DNA of 64,000 nucleotides, taken from the NCBI GenBank assembly GCA_017560945.1, contig JAFZDY010000037.1:1-64000 (forward strand). Reading direction: 5' to 3'. Shown here piece after piece: positions 8,951-17,785 of the stretch (the stretch's first letter is position 1; the number at the start of each line of letters is the position of its first letter). The translations under genes and the position numbers were made by a program. The notes beneath the pieces were generated by a model that was not told the origin of the DNA, did not search any database, and saw only the letters and a list, made by a program, of their open reading frames with translations. Source of the DNA: Bacteroidaceae bacterium. Its GTDB lineage: Bacteria; Bacteroidota; Bacteroidia; Bacteroidales; Bacteroidaceae.

Positions 8951-10516
8951 TTACTTCTTAGGATAATCGATACTAAAGTGCAAACCACGACTCTCCTTAC
9001 GCTCCATGGCCTGGCGGGTAATGAGGTAGCCGACATTGATCATATTACGCAACTCGCACAATTCGCGTGTAGCCTTACTACCCTTGAACAGGCGTTCGGT
9101 CTCTTCGTAAAGGATATCAAGACGGTTCCATGCACGAGTCAGGCGTGTGTTGCTACGCACAATACCCACGTAGGACTCCATAATCTGGTTTACCTCCTTC
9201 ATGCTCTGAGTGATGAGCACACGCTCTTCGGTACTGATGGTTCCCTCGTCGTTCCATTCGGGAATATCCTCGTTGAAATCGTATCGGTCGATGACACTGA
9301 GCGCATGCTGAGCAGCCGCATCGGCATAGACAATAGCCTCGATGAGCGAATTGCTTGCCAGACGGTTTCCGCCGTGCAAACCTGTGCACGAACATTCGCC
9401 AATGGCATACAAACGACGGATACTGCTCTGTCCGTCGAGATCGACCACAATACCACCACACAGGTAGTGGGCAGCGGGTGCTACAGGAATGTAGTCCTTG
9501 GTAATGTCAATGCCTATGCTCAAGCACTTCTTATAGATGTTAGGGAAGTGTTTCTTGGTCTCCTCGGCATCCTTGTGTGTGACATCGAGATAAACGTGCT
9601 CGTCACCGCGATGCTTCATCTCATTGTCGATGGCACGTGCCACAATGTCGCGTGGAGCAAGTGACAAACGGGGGTCGTACTTATGCATGAATTCCTTACC
9701 ATCCTTGGTACGGAGCACACCGCCATAGCCGCGCATGGCTTCGGTAATCAAGTAAGCAGGTCGGTCACCAGGATTGTATAGTGCCGTGGGATGGAATTGG
9801 ATGAACTCCATATCCTTCACCGCTCCCTTAGCACGATAAACCATGGCTATGCCATCGCCCGTAGCAACCAACGGATTGGTAGTCTGACGGTACACCGCCT
9901 CGCAACCTCCAGTGGCCATGATAGTCACCTTGGAGAGGAAGGTGTCCACTTCGCCAGTCTCCTCGTTCAACACATACGCACCATAGCAACGGATGCCCTG
10001 TGTATAGCGAGTAACGATGATGCCCATGTGGTGCTGAGTAATGATTTCCACCGCAAAGAAATTGGGGAACACGGTGATGTTGGGATGTGCCTTCACCGCT
10101 TCGATGAGCGAAGTCTGTATCTCGGCACCTGTATTGTCCTTGTGATGCAAAATGCGGAACTCGCTATGTCCACCCTCCTTATGAAGGTCAAAAGTCCCAT
10201 CGGGTTTCTTGTCAAAATCGACTCCCCACTTGATCAACTCCTCAATCTGGGAAGGGGCATTGCGAACCACCTTCTCCACCGCAGCCACATCGTTGATGTG
10301 ATCACCTGCAATGAGGGTGTCTTCGATATGCTTTTCGAAATTATCAACTGACAAGTCGGTCACCGAAGCAATACCTCCCTGAGCAAAATAGGTGTTGGCC
10401 TCTTCCAATCCGGCCTTACAAATGAGAGCCACCGTACCCTTGTGAGCCACTTTCAACGCAAAACTCATGCCTGCCAGGCCCGAGCCAATGACTAAGAAAT
10501 CATACTTTCTTACCAT
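8951..10516 (-). CDS. nadB: L-aspartate oxidase
   Basis: A 521-residue FAD flavoenzyme oxidising L-aspartate to iminoaspartate, the first step of de novo NAD synthesis. The N-terminal dinucleotide-binding motif is VIGSGLAGMSFALKVA. The substrate-binding HPTALY block and the GLHGGNRLASNSLIEA block near the FAD site are present, as in NadB and succinate dehydrogenase flavoproteins. NadB rather than SdhA is supported by the length and by the absence of partner subunits. Its pathway partner nadA is 29 kb away at 39235 rather than adjacent; nadC is not in the window. Confidence 0.93.
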   Translation of the reverse strand: MVRKYDFLVIGSGLAGMSFALKVAHKGTVALICKAGLEEANTYFAQGGIASVTDLSVDNFEKHIEDTLIAGDHINDVAAVEKVVRNAPSQIEELIKWGVDFDKKPDGTFDLHKEGGHSEFRILHHKDNTGAEIQTSLIEAVKAHPNITVFPNFFAVEIITQHHMGIIVTRYTQGIRCYGAYVLNEETGEVDTFLSKVTIMATGGCEAVYRQTTNPLVATGDGIAMVYRAKGAVKDMEFIQFHPTALYNPGDRPAYLITEAMRGYGGVLRTKDGKEFMHKYDPRLSLAPRDIVARAIDNEMKHRGDEHVYLDVTHKDAEETKKHFPNIYKKCLSIGIDITKDYIPVAPAAHYLCGGIVVDLDGQSSIRRLYAIGECSCTGLHGGNRLASNSLIEAIVYADAAAQHALSVIDRYDFNEDIPEWNDEGTISTEERVLITQSMKEVNQIMESYVGIVRSNTRLTRAWNRLDILYEETERLFKGSKATRELCELRNMINVGYLITRQAMERKESRGLHFSIDYPKK

Positions 10517-10548
10517 AGTATCTTTCCCTTTTGTTCTTAATTATGCCG

Positions 10549-10556
10549 CAAAACTA
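10549..10556 (-). promoter_or_regulatory. -7 promoter box for nadB
   Basis: CAAAACTA on the plus strand reads TAGTTTTG on the minus strand, 33 bases before the nadB ATG and divergent from the promoter at 10579. Confidence 0.55.
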
Positions 10557-10578
10557 CGAATAATCGATGAAATGGAGT

Positions 10579-10586
10579 ATCTTTGC
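10579..10586 (+). promoter_or_regulatory. -7 promoter box for the PH-like gene and dacB
   Basis: TATCTTTG matches TAnnTTTG. It covers an upstream in-frame ATG at 10583, which therefore cannot be the start, and argues for the ATG at 10604. Confidence 0.6.
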
Positions 10587-10603
10587 AGGCAAATTTCTTT
10601 ATT

Positions 10604-10996
10604 ATGAACCGAATATTTCATGCCCGTGTGCCTTGGTACACCATTCTTTTCTTGATTTTGCTCGCAGGAATCACCATATGGAGTTATTGGGAACGCCTCG
10701 GAGTGGTCGCTCTCATCAGCCTGTTGTGGATGGTGGTCCTCATCGAACGAACCATACATACCACCTACACCGTCACTACTGAGGGTACACTGGTGATACA
10801 TCGCGGACGTTTTTCCAAAGACATCGTCATACCCCTGGCAGAGATACGTCGTATCGAACTCATACGCAGTGCCCGCATAGGAACAGTTTGCATGAAAAGA
10901 TACCTGCTGGTACATTACGGAGAAGACCACACCCTGTCACTGATACCAACGAGAGAGGAAGAAATGGTAATGTACATCAAAGAAAAAAGGAAATGA
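10604..10996 (+). CDS. Small membrane protein with bacterial PH-like domain
   Basis: About 130 residues. Two hydrophobic segments in the first ~50 residues (VPWYTILFLILLAGITIW, then VVALISLLWMVVLI) are followed by a soluble part with the beta-rich pattern of bacterial PH domains (YTVTTEGTLVIHRGRF, then VIPLAEIRRIELIRS). Function unknown. The stop codon overlaps the next start as ATGA at 10993, so the two genes are probably translationally coupled. The assignment to a PH-like family is by pattern only. Confidence 0.7.
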   Translation: MNRIFHARVPWYTILFLILLAGITIWSYWERLGVVALISLLWMVVLIERTIHTTYTVTTEGTLVIHRGRFSKDIVIPLAEIRRIELIRSARIGTVCMKRYLLVHYGEDHTLSLIPTREEEMVMYIKEKRK

Positions 10997-12168
10997 AATA
11001 CATACACTCACTTCTGCTCTTGATAGCCCTGCTTCCCGCCACGATGTCGGCTCAAGGAAGTGCCTTGTCGGCCCGCTTGAATGCGCTATTGGCCGATACG
11101 CTACTGGCTCGCTCAGAAGTAGGACTTGTTGTATATGACCTCGACGACGACACCTTGTTGTTTGACTACCAAGCCGACAAACTTTACCGCCCTGCATCCA
11201 TACAGAAAGTGATGACGGCCGTGACGGCATTGGAGCATTTAGGCCCTGAATACTCCTTCAATACTACACTTTACCACACTGGTGCCATCACACCCGACAG
11301 CACTTTGCAAGGTGACCTCTACATGGTAGGAGGCTTTGACCCGTTAGTCAACCACCTGGACATTGAAGCCTTTGCACAAGCGGTGTACCATATGGGAATA
11401 CGCCACATTGATGGAGGACTCATAGGAAATGCCGCACTGAAGGACACACTCAAATGGGGTAGCGGATGGTGTTGGGACGATGGAATGCCTATACTGACCC
11501 CGCTACTCAGTGAACGTACAGACAGTTTCCTTGTACATCTGCGCCGTTCGCTACTGATACAGGGAATCACGATGGCGGATACCACCGACACCCTTGTGGC
11601 TCAAGCCCCCGACTCGGTGATTTACCAAATAGCAGTATGCCGACGACCTCTGACAGAGATCATGGATCGCATGATGAAGAAGAGTGACAACTTGCATGCC
11701 GAAGCCGTATTCTATCAATTGGCAGCGGCAAAATCGCAACAACCCTATGCCACAGCTGAGGATGGAGCCAAAATGATTCATGAACTCATAAAAGAGGTTG
11801 GCCACCTACCCAACCATTACAATGTGGCGGATGGTAGCGGTGTATCGCTCTACAACTATATGTCACCTCGTCTGATGGCAGATGTACTGCGCCATGTATA
11901 CAGACAACCCGAAATTTATCGACACTTGAAGCAGTCTCTCCCCATAGCTGGTATAGATGGCACATTGAAAAACCGCATGAAAAAGAGTTCTGCTTACCGC
12001 CGCGTGTATGCCAAGACAGGAACGCTCACAGGTGTGGCTTCGCTGGCAGGGTATGCTATAGCCAACAATGGACACACTCTGGCCTTTGTCATTATCAATC
12101 AAAACATTCTCACCTCGAGTCTGGCTCGTGCCTGGCAAGACAAAGTGTGCGAGGCGCTATGCAAATAA
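10993..12168 (+). CDS. dacB: D-alanyl-D-alanine carboxypeptidase, PBP4/S13 family
   Basis: A 391-residue periplasmic enzyme trimming or cutting peptidoglycan peptide cross-links. The signal peptide is MKYIHSLLLLIALLPATMSA. The penicillin-binding triad is complete: SIQK at 69-72, SDN at about 229-231 and KTGT at about 338-341. It is shorter than E. coli PBP4. I chose the ATG inside the ATGA overlap with the preceding gene because it directly begins the signal peptide; a longer frame upstream has no such feature. A cell-wall amidase gene lies 1.3 kb downstream. Confidence 0.9.
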   Translation: MKYIHSLLLLIALLPATMSAQGSALSARLNALLADTLLARSEVGLVVYDLDDDTLLFDYQADKLYRPASIQKVMTAVTALEHLGPEYSFNTTLYHTGAITPDSTLQGDLYMVGGFDPLVNHLDIEAFAQAVYHMGIRHIDGGLIGNAALKDTLKWGSGWCWDDGMPILTPLLSERTDSFLVHLRRSLLIQGITMADTTDTLVAQAPDSVIYQIAVCRRPLTEIMDRMMKKSDNLHAEAVFYQLAAAKSQQPYATAEDGAKMIHELIKEVGHLPNHYNVADGSGVSLYNYMSPRLMADVLRHVYRQPEIYRHLKQSLPIAGIDGTLKNRMKKSSAYRRVYAKTGTLTGVASLAGYAIANNGHTLAFVIINQNILTSSLARAWQDKVCEALCK

Positions 12169-12271
12169 TTTTGATTCTGAAAAAACTGAGATTTATTTCC
12201 TTTCCAACCACTTAGTAAAGAATACATTCCAAAAAAAGAGTCAATATTTTGGAATATTAACGGGATAGATG

Positions 12272-12279
12272 TATCTTTG
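12272..12279 (+). promoter_or_regulatory. Promoter for the 12284 gene
   Basis: The TATCTTTG -7 box has a TTTG at 12248-12251 exactly 20 bases upstream, a near-ideal Bacteroidetes promoter. The ATG follows after only 4 bases, so the message would be leaderless or nearly so. Confidence 0.6.
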
Positions 12280-12283
12280 CGCC

Positions 12284-13354
12284 ATGCAATATATATCTGT
12301 CCGTTCTTTTTGTTTAAAGATGATCTGTGGAGCACTCTTGGCTCTATGGAGCATGAGCGCCGCTGGACAAGAAGAAAAAAAAGCACAAGTAGTATTTGGC
12401 GTTGACTATTCCAGTTTTTTCGATAATCGAGAAGTTAAAAGCCCTTACCAAAAGTCTCAAACGATTTTTGGCTCTCGACTCGTGGGAGAAGTGGGTATCC
12501 AATTTGGCCCCAACCAAATAATGGTGGGTGGTTTAGGAATCAAGGATTTTGGTGATCAAGAGTGGGTAAAATCGGCATTGACCTATTATTACCACTATGA
12601 AGACGGACACTTCTCGGGCGCCTTTGGATTGTTTCCACGCCAAAGATTGAAAAGTGAATTGCCCGACATCTTCATCTACGACTCGTTGCGCTATTACTCG
12701 CCCACCATCAACGGAGCTCTCATCCAATACACCAATGACTATGGTTATGCAGAGATGTATTGCAACTGGATAAGCAAACAGGGATATAACAAACGAGAGG
12801 TATTCGAGATTGTGAGCGACGGACGTTTCGGACACAAAGGCTTCTTTGGCGGATGGAACTTCCAACTCCTGCACTACGCATTGCCGAGCAATACCACGAA
12901 TGAACACATCTACGACAAGCTTATGCTGAATCCGTTTATTGGGTTTGAGACAAATAAAGTGGGATGGTTGGATGCACTGGCCGTGAACGCAGGTGCCGTA
13001 TTGTCATTCAATCGTGACCGTACTGATATGATATGGAGATATCCATTAGGATTTATGGGTGAACTGAAACTGAGGAAATGGCGTTTCGAGTTACATGACC
13101 AATTGTACACAGGTGAACTCCAATATCAAGGTTATGAGAAACACGGCTCTTCCCTCTTCCGTGGAGACCCCTACTACCGTAGCAATTTCTACAATCGAAC
13201 AAACCTGACATTCTACCTGCTGAACAAGGATTACATACAATGCCGCGCAACGGCATCGATGCACTTTACAGAGGGAGAGATTGACAACTCACAACAGATT
13301 ATCCTAAACATCGTATTGGATGAGGAAATCTTGTCGGGCTTGTTCAAATGGTAA
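12284..13354 (+). CDS. Conserved envelope protein of unknown function
   Basis: A 356-residue protein that I cannot assign to a named family. It has an N-terminal signal sequence (a basic start, then CLKMICGALLALWSMSAAGQ) and an aromatic, alternating polar/hydrophobic composition (YYYHYEDGHFSGAFGLF, RYPLGFMGELKLRKWRFEL). That pattern is usual for outer-membrane beta-barrels, and the chain ends in FKW with an aromatic last residue. I chose the ATG at 12284 because the -7 box ends at 12279. It sits between two cell-wall enzyme genes, so an envelope role is inferred. Confidence 0.75.
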   Translation: MQYISVRSFCLKMICGALLALWSMSAAGQEEKKAQVVFGVDYSSFFDNREVKSPYQKSQTIFGSRLVGEVGIQFGPNQIMVGGLGIKDFGDQEWVKSALTYYYHYEDGHFSGAFGLFPRQRLKSELPDIFIYDSLRYYSPTINGALIQYTNDYGYAEMYCNWISKQGYNKREVFEIVSDGRFGHKGFFGGWNFQLLHYALPSNTTNEHIYDKLMLNPFIGFETNKVGWLDALAVNAGAVLSFNRDRTDMIWRYPLGFMGELKLRKWRFELHDQLYTGELQYQGYEKHGSSLFRGDPYYRSNFYNRTNLTFYLLNKDYIQCRATASMHFTEGEIDNSQQIILNIVLDEEILSGLFKW

Positions 13355-13423
13355 AGTATCTCAAAATCACAAAAAGACTAAGAAAAGGGAAGCATTCTTC
13401 CCAATAAAGAATCGTATCTGACA

Positions 13424-14230
13424 ATGAGAATCAAGCAGTTGACAATCATCCTCATGGGATTGATGCTGACCCTGCCATTGAATGCACAGAAGCGAAAAGG
13501 GGAGACGGGTAACGAACCACTTTTCGGAAAAGAACTGGCCTCATACACTGTAGCCTCGAACAAGCTGGCAGGAGCCACATTCTATCTGGTATCGGGTCAT
13601 GGAGGCCCTGACCCAGGTGCCATGGGACTCTATCAGGGACGCCCCCTCTACGAAGATGAATATGCCTACGACATCATACTACGACTGGCACGTGAACTGA
13701 TGATGAGAGGGGTAAAAGTGCATATCATCATTCAAGATAAAAAGGATGGCATACGCGAAGACCGCATCCTACCAGGAAGTGAACGAGAGACTTGCATGGG
13801 AAAAGCCATCCCACTAAAACAAAACGACCGATTGCAACAACGGGCGGCAAAGATAAACGAACTCTATCGCAAGGACAATAGTCGCTACAGACGAGCGGTC
13901 TTCATTCATGTGGATAGCCGTAGTGAGAGCAAGCAAACGGACGTATTCTTCTATCACGCACCTGGGAGCAAGAATGGAAAACGATTGGCCGACAATCTGC
14001 GAAAAACCTTTGCTGACAAATATAAACAACACCAACCTGGACGTGGATTCACAGGTACTGTAAGCGAACGCAACCTGTATGTACTACGCAACACCACACC
14101 CGTAGGTGTATTCTTGGAGTTGGGAAACATTCGCAACAAACAAGACCAAAAACGCCTCATCATCCCCAGCAACCGCCAGGCATTGGCACGTTGGATAGCG
14201 GATGGTATAGAGAAGGACTTCAAACAATGA
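13424..14230 (+). CDS. N-acetylmuramoyl-L-alanine amidase (Amidase_3 family)
   Basis: A 268-residue exported Zn enzyme that cleaves the amide bond between muramic acid and the stem peptide. A signal peptide ends near residue 22 (LTLPLNAQ). The catalytic fold shows the first Zn ligand in GHGGPDPGAMG (H at about 58), a candidate ligand glutamate in YEDEYAYD (about 79-86), HVDSRS with the second histidine, and the catalytic glutamate in VFLELGNIRN near the C-terminus. There is no LysM or AMIN domain. It is followed by a good terminator at 14247-14288. Confidence 0.87.
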   Translation: MRIKQLTIILMGLMLTLPLNAQKRKGETGNEPLFGKELASYTVASNKLAGATFYLVSGHGGPDPGAMGLYQGRPLYEDEYAYDIILRLARELMMRGVKVHIIIQDKKDGIREDRILPGSERETCMGKAIPLKQNDRLQQRAAKINELYRKDNSRYRRAVFIHVDSRSESKQTDVFFYHAPGSKNGKRLADNLRKTFADKYKQHQPGRGFTGTVSERNLYVLRNTTPVGVFLELGNIRNKQDQKRLIIPSNRQALARWIADGIEKDFKQ

Positions 14231-14246
14231 CTCCTGAAAAAAAGAC

Positions 14247-14288
14247 AAGGATGTGCCAAATTTGACATTGACACATCCTTATTTTTTT
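14247..14288 (+). terminator. Intrinsic terminator after the amidase gene
   Basis: AAGGATGTG at 14247-14255 pairs with CACATCCTT at 14272-14280, followed by seven T in a row. Confidence 0.75.
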
Positions 14289-14329
14289 GTCCGTAGGGAA
14301 AAAAGTTTTTTCCTACAGGGGAGAAAATT

Positions 14330-15190
14330 TTACTTCACTTGAATCACCAAATAGCGTGATACACTCCAAAAGAGTGAGGGGTCGAGAATATTCAGTACAT
14401 ACAGCCCCTTCTCGTCCTTGTCCAACTGATATGAACCTTCAGGATGTGTGGTAAGCAACTTGACACTCTTGCTATAGAGTTTGATTTCTGTATCGTGACG
14501 AATATCAATCTGTGTAAAATAATCCTTGTTGAAGTTGGCATTTTGCAACACCTTGTCCTTCGCCAAGAAACGATCGTCAAGGATATTCTGCTCCTTCAAT
14601 TCATCCTTAGTACCATAGACAAACCATGCGACGTTCAAAGCTTTGTCCTGTGCATCGATGATGCGCTCCTTGGCAATGCTATCGGCACGCAACAGGGCCA
14701 CATCGGTCTGTAAATAGACAATCATATCGTCCAACTCAGCGATGCGTACATCCTTAGCAGCCAACTCTGCCTGCAACTCTGCCAATTGTTGCGCCTTTTC
14801 AACCAATTGAGCCGTCAGGTTATTCACCGCCTGCTTCATCTGCGAGGTGGCATTGGTATTGTTTTTTAACTGCTTCTGCAACTCGGCAATCTTCTCGCGA
14901 TTCTGCTTCATCGTCTGTGCAATGAAAGCCATATCTTCCTTCACTTGATCGTGAACTGAGCCTGCACCTTCACCTGCAACCTTCACACGGCCTTCAGCCT
15001 CGTTTATCAGTCGAAATCCCTCTTGAATGAGATTGAAGGTATTCATAAACTCCTCCACCTCAGCATTCTTCTGACTCAGAGCCGTTTGCAACGAATCATT
15101 CTGTTGCTGCAAGTTTCTCTGTTTGTTTCCCAAACCATCGCAAGCGGTCAACATGACCACGCAAGCGACCCATAAAAATAGTTTTTTCAT
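14330..15190 (-). CDS. Coiled-coil lipoprotein of unknown function
   Basis: A 286-residue predicted lipoprotein: MKKLFLWVACVVMLTAC gives a lipobox with the modified Cys at 17. Residues ~25-170 are a long charged heptad-rich region (NLQQQNDSLQTALSQKNAEV, then AQQLAELQAELAAKDVRIAEL) expected to form a coiled coil. A C-terminal domain of ~100 residues ends in WSVSRYLVIQVK. It lies 24 bases downstream of rsmI and is probably cotranscribed. No enzymatic motif was seen; an envelope spacer or scaffold role is only a guess. Confidence 0.8.
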   Translation of the reverse strand: MKKLFLWVACVVMLTACDGLGNKQRNLQQQNDSLQTALSQKNAEVEEFMNTFNLIQEGFRLINEAEGRVKVAGEGAGSVHDQVKEDMAFIAQTMKQNREKIAELQKQLKNNTNATSQMKQAVNNLTAQLVEKAQQLAELQAELAAKDVRIAELDDMIVYLQTDVALLRADSIAKERIIDAQDKALNVAWFVYGTKDELKEQNILDDRFLAKDKVLQNANFNKDYFTQIDIRHDTEIKLYSKSVKLLTTHPEGSYQLDKDEKGLYVLNILDPSLFWSVSRYLVIQVK

Positions 15191-15214
15191 ACCTGTTCCT
15201 TACTTACAATTTTA

Positions 15215-15928
15215 TTACTCTTCTTCAACATCTGAAGTGGTGTTTACATTCTCCTTATTGTTACATCCGGCCAACAGGATGACAATCTCGCCCTTCGGCT
15301 CGTGCTTCTTGAAGTGATCGACTACCTCCGTAAGGGTACCGCGCACACACTCCTCATGTATCTTTGAAATCTCGCGACACACAGCTACCTGTCTGCCAGC
15401 TCCGTAGTATTCGATGAATTGGGTGAGTGTCTTTACCAGTCGGTAGGGCGACTCGTAGAAAATCATTGTACGCTCCTCGGCTTGAAGGGATATCAAACGT
15501 GTCATACGCCCCTTCTTCTGCGGAAGGAATCCCTCGAAGCAAAATCGCTCGCAGGGCAATGAACTGCTGACCAGTGCAGGCACAAAGGCCGTAGCACCAG
15601 GCAGACACTGCACCTCGATACCGGCGCGTACACATTCCCTAACTACCAAAAATCCCGGGTCGCTGATACCAGGTGTACCCGCATCGCTAATCAAGGCCAC
15701 AGTGGCCCCACCACGTATACGATTTACAACACTTTCCACCATCTGATGTTCATTGAACTTATGATGAGATTGCATCGGATTCTTTATCTCATAATGCTTC
15801 AACAATTTGGCAGAAGTACGAGTGTCCTCAGCCAAAATCAAGTCGGCCTCCTTTAACACACGAATGGCCCTAAAGGTCATGTCCTCCATATTTCCTACTG
15901 GCGTAGGTACAACATATAGTAATCCCAT
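15215..15928 (-). CDS. rsmI: 16S rRNA (cytidine-1402-2'-O)-methyltransferase
   Basis: A 237-residue SAM-dependent enzyme of the tetrapyrrole-methylase fold that modifies C1402 in the ribosomal P site. The family blocks are VVPTPVGNMEDMTFRA at the N-terminus, LAEDTRTSAKLLKHY, and ISDAGTPGISDPG in the SAM-binding loop, with FYESPYRL later. It is slightly shorter than the E. coli enzyme, and its C-terminus is acidic (NTTSDVEEE). A minus-strand TAnnTTTG box lies at 15956-15963. Confidence 0.93.
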   Translation of the reverse strand: MGLLYVVPTPVGNMEDMTFRAIRVLKEADLILAEDTRTSAKLLKHYEIKNPMQSHHKFNEHQMVESVVNRIRGGATVALISDAGTPGISDPGFLVVRECVRAGIEVQCLPGATAFVPALVSSSLPCERFCFEGFLPQKKGRMTRLISLQAEERTMIFYESPYRLVKTLTQFIEYYGAGRQVAVCREISKIHEECVRGTLTEVVDHFKKHEPKGEIVILLAGCNNKENVNTTSDVEEE

Positions 15929-15955
15929 ATCTTTACTGGCAATAAGTTACGAGTG

Positions 15956-15963
15956 CAAATGTA
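15956..15963 (-). promoter_or_regulatory. -7 promoter box for rsmI
   Basis: CAAATGTA on the plus strand reads TACATTTG on the minus strand, 28 bases upstream of the rsmI start. Confidence 0.5.
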
Positions 15964-16091
15964 GGAAGAATTCAGTGGGAAATACAGAAAATGGTGCATC
16001 TTTTAACAGTTGTTTTACATAATATGGGAGAAAATAGCGAGAAACGATTGTTCTTTTCAACGAGAATAGTGCGTAAATAATGAAAAATCAC

Positions 16092-16099
16092 TACCTTTG
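16092..16099 (+). promoter_or_regulatory. -7 promoter box for the AI-2E family gene
   Basis: TACCTTTG lies 25 bases before the ATG at 16125. It falls inside a longer open frame that starts at 16080 and so excludes that earlier start. Confidence 0.6.
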
Positions 16100-16124
16100 C
16101 TTCCGTCCTAATACAATAGAAGAT

Positions 16125-17381
16125 ATGTTAGAAAAGCAAATTACTTTCGATAGTTTCATCCGTGGTGCACTGACAGTAGCAGGTATAGTAGCATTCTTTT
16201 GGTTACTCAACCGCTTGAGCGGAGTACTCCTCCCCTTTTTCCTTGCTTGGCTGGTGGCTTATTTCCTATATCCACTGGTAAAATTCTACCAATACCGCCT
16301 GCGGATGAAAAACAGAGTGGCCTCCATCTTTGCTGCCATGCTTACAGTAATAGTTGCACTCACGCTGGCAGGCATATTCTTTGTCCCCTCTGTGGTAGAG
16401 GAATTCATGAGACTCAAAGATTTGGTGTTGCAGTACTTCACTCAAGGCAGTCACAACGCCACCATCCCAGGTACGGTAGAAAACTTCATCAAAGAGAACA
16501 TCGACCTATACAACCTGCAACAATTCTTTACCGAGGAGAACCTGATAAACACTGTGCGTGAACTTATGCCCAAAGTATGGAACCTCCTGCACCACTCAGT
16601 AAGTTTTGTAGTAGGTATCCTCGCCTCGTTCATCATTCTGCTCTACATCTTCTTTATCCTGCTCGACTATGAATCCATCGCAAGCGGTTGGATCAAACTT
16701 GTCCCTGCCAAACATCGCGACTTCATACAAGCCGTTGTCAACGATGTGGAGGTGGGCATGAACCGCTACTTCCGTGGCCAATCGCTCGTAGCATTTCTCG
16801 TGGGTGTTCTTTTCAGCATCGGATTTCTTCTCATAGATTTTCCCTTAGCCATCGGCTTTGGTCTCTTCATTGGCCTGCTCAACATGGTTCCCTATTTACA
16901 ACTGGTCGCACTTGTACCCACCGTGCTATTAGCCCTGTTGAAAGCGGCCGACACAGGACAAAACTTTTGGGTCATATTGGCATTAGCTTTAGCCGTATTC
17001 TGTGTGGTACAGCTCATTCAAGACGGAATCATAGTCCCCAAAGTCATGGGAAAAATCACAGAACTGAACCCCGCCATTATTCTGCTCTCCCTCTCTGTAT
17101 GGGGAAGCCTGCTTGGCATGCTCGGCATGATCATTGCGTTACCACTCACAACGCTCATTTTGGCTTACTACAACCAGTTTCTACACTACAACGAAACAGG
17201 CATTCAGCCATCCCCCGGTCAACCCTTGCCACTCACACCTTCCGACTCCGTCCCCACAAAGTCGCGCAAACGTCGACGGAAACACACCTCATCCAAGCCT
17301 TCGCAAGCATCCGCTACGGATAAGGGGAAGACACCAAATAAAAGGGAAAAAGCATCTTCTGATGGTCCTATAGAGGCATAA
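16125..17381 (+). CDS. AI-2E family (PurR-regulated permease PerM-like) transporter
   Basis: A 418-residue inner-membrane protein with about eight predicted helices: two close pairs at the N-terminus, a long extracytoplasmic stretch (~90-165), then helices including FLVGVLFSIGFLLIDFPLAIG and GLLNMVPYLQLVALVPTVLL. The family has been linked to autoinducer-2 export and to Na+/H+ exchange, so the substrate is uncertain. The last ~65 residues are a low-complexity basic and proline/serine-rich cytosolic tail (TKSRKRRRKHTSSKPS) that most family members lack. Confidence 0.85.
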   Translation: MLEKQITFDSFIRGALTVAGIVAFFWLLNRLSGVLLPFFLAWLVAYFLYPLVKFYQYRLRMKNRVASIFAAMLTVIVALTLAGIFFVPSVVEEFMRLKDLVLQYFTQGSHNATIPGTVENFIKENIDLYNLQQFFTEENLINTVRELMPKVWNLLHHSVSFVVGILASFIILLYIFFILLDYESIASGWIKLVPAKHRDFIQAVVNDVEVGMNRYFRGQSLVAFLVGVLFSIGFLLIDFPLAIGFGLFIGLLNMVPYLQLVALVPTVLLALLKAADTGQNFWVILALALAVFCVVQLIQDGIIVPKVMGKITELNPAIILLSLSVWGSLLGMLGMIIALPLTTLILAYYNQFLHYNETGIQPSPGQPLPLTPSDSVPTKSRKRRRKHTSSKPSQASATDKGKTPNKREKASSDGPIEA

Positions 17382-17436
17382 ATGACGCTTCATTAACCCT
17401 GTTTTTGCTTATTTTCTCCAATTTCTCGGGAAAAAG

Positions 17437-17468
17437 TTTGGTCAATTCACACAAAGACAGTATCTTTG
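17437..17468 (+). promoter_or_regulatory. tRNA-Lys promoter
   Basis: TTTG at 17437-17440 and TATCTTTG at 17461-17468, with 20 bases between them, form a full Bacteroidetes-type promoter. The tRNA begins 28 bases after the -7 box. Confidence 0.65.
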
Positions 17469-17496
17469 CACCCGCTTAACGGCAATCAATAGGTTT

Positions 17497-17572
17497 GATT
17501 CGCTAGCTCAGCAGGTAGAGCACAACACTTTTAATGTTGGGGTCCTGGGTTCGAGCCCCAGGCGGATCACCA
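17497..17572 (+). tRNA. tRNA-Lys (anticodon TTT), CCA encoded
   Basis: A full cloverleaf can be read. The acceptor stem GATTCGC pairs with GCGGATC (one G-U pair), the D-arm contains AGCTCAGCAGGTAGAGC, and the anticodon arm CAACA-CTTTTAA-TGTTG has anticodon TTT. The T-arm is CTGGGTTCGAGCCCCAG, then discriminator A and an encoded CCA. The last 14 bases, including CCA, are the start of a 79-bp sequence repeated at 20298-20376. An intrinsic terminator follows at 17581-17611. Confidence 0.95.
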
Positions 17573-17637
17573 AGAAAAAGGAGAGTTACAGATATGTGAC
17601 TCTCTTTTTTTATACTCTTTTCGCATCATGTTTACAC
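17559..17637 (+). repeat. att-like direct repeat, tRNA-proximal copy
   Basis: 79 bp beginning in the tRNA-Lys T-arm/acceptor 3' strand and running through the terminator to TTTACAC. It matches 20298-20376 at 77 of 79 positions by my reading (G/A and A/G differences only). A repeat of a tRNA 3' end bounding a segment is the usual footprint of site-specific integration. Confidence 0.8.
17581..17611 (+). terminator. tRNA-Lys terminator
   Basis: GAGAGTTAC pairs with GTGACTCTC (one G-U pair), followed by seven T. The same terminator is duplicated at about 20320-20350 within the direct repeat. Confidence 0.8.
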
Positions 17638-17711
17638 GATTATGTAAACCAACATAGAATCTGAAATTCATATTTTTCATGCGAAATAGCAACAAAGTCA
17701 TATAAAGTAAG

Positions 17712-17719
17712 TAACTTTG
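17712..17719 (+). promoter_or_regulatory. -7 promoter box for the receptor gene
   Basis: TAACTTTG matches TAnnTTTG, 66 bases before the ATG at 17786, inside the repeat-bounded segment. The segment therefore carries its own promoter. Confidence 0.5.
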
Positions 17720-17785
17720 CACCAATTCTAATTGATTTTCATAAATTTTGATATTTAACATTGTAACTATATTACCCTAAGCCGT

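Noticed and set aside
16080-16124. Longer N-terminus for the AI-2E family protein
   Set aside because: The extra codons contain the TACCTTTG promoter box, so they would not be transcribed.
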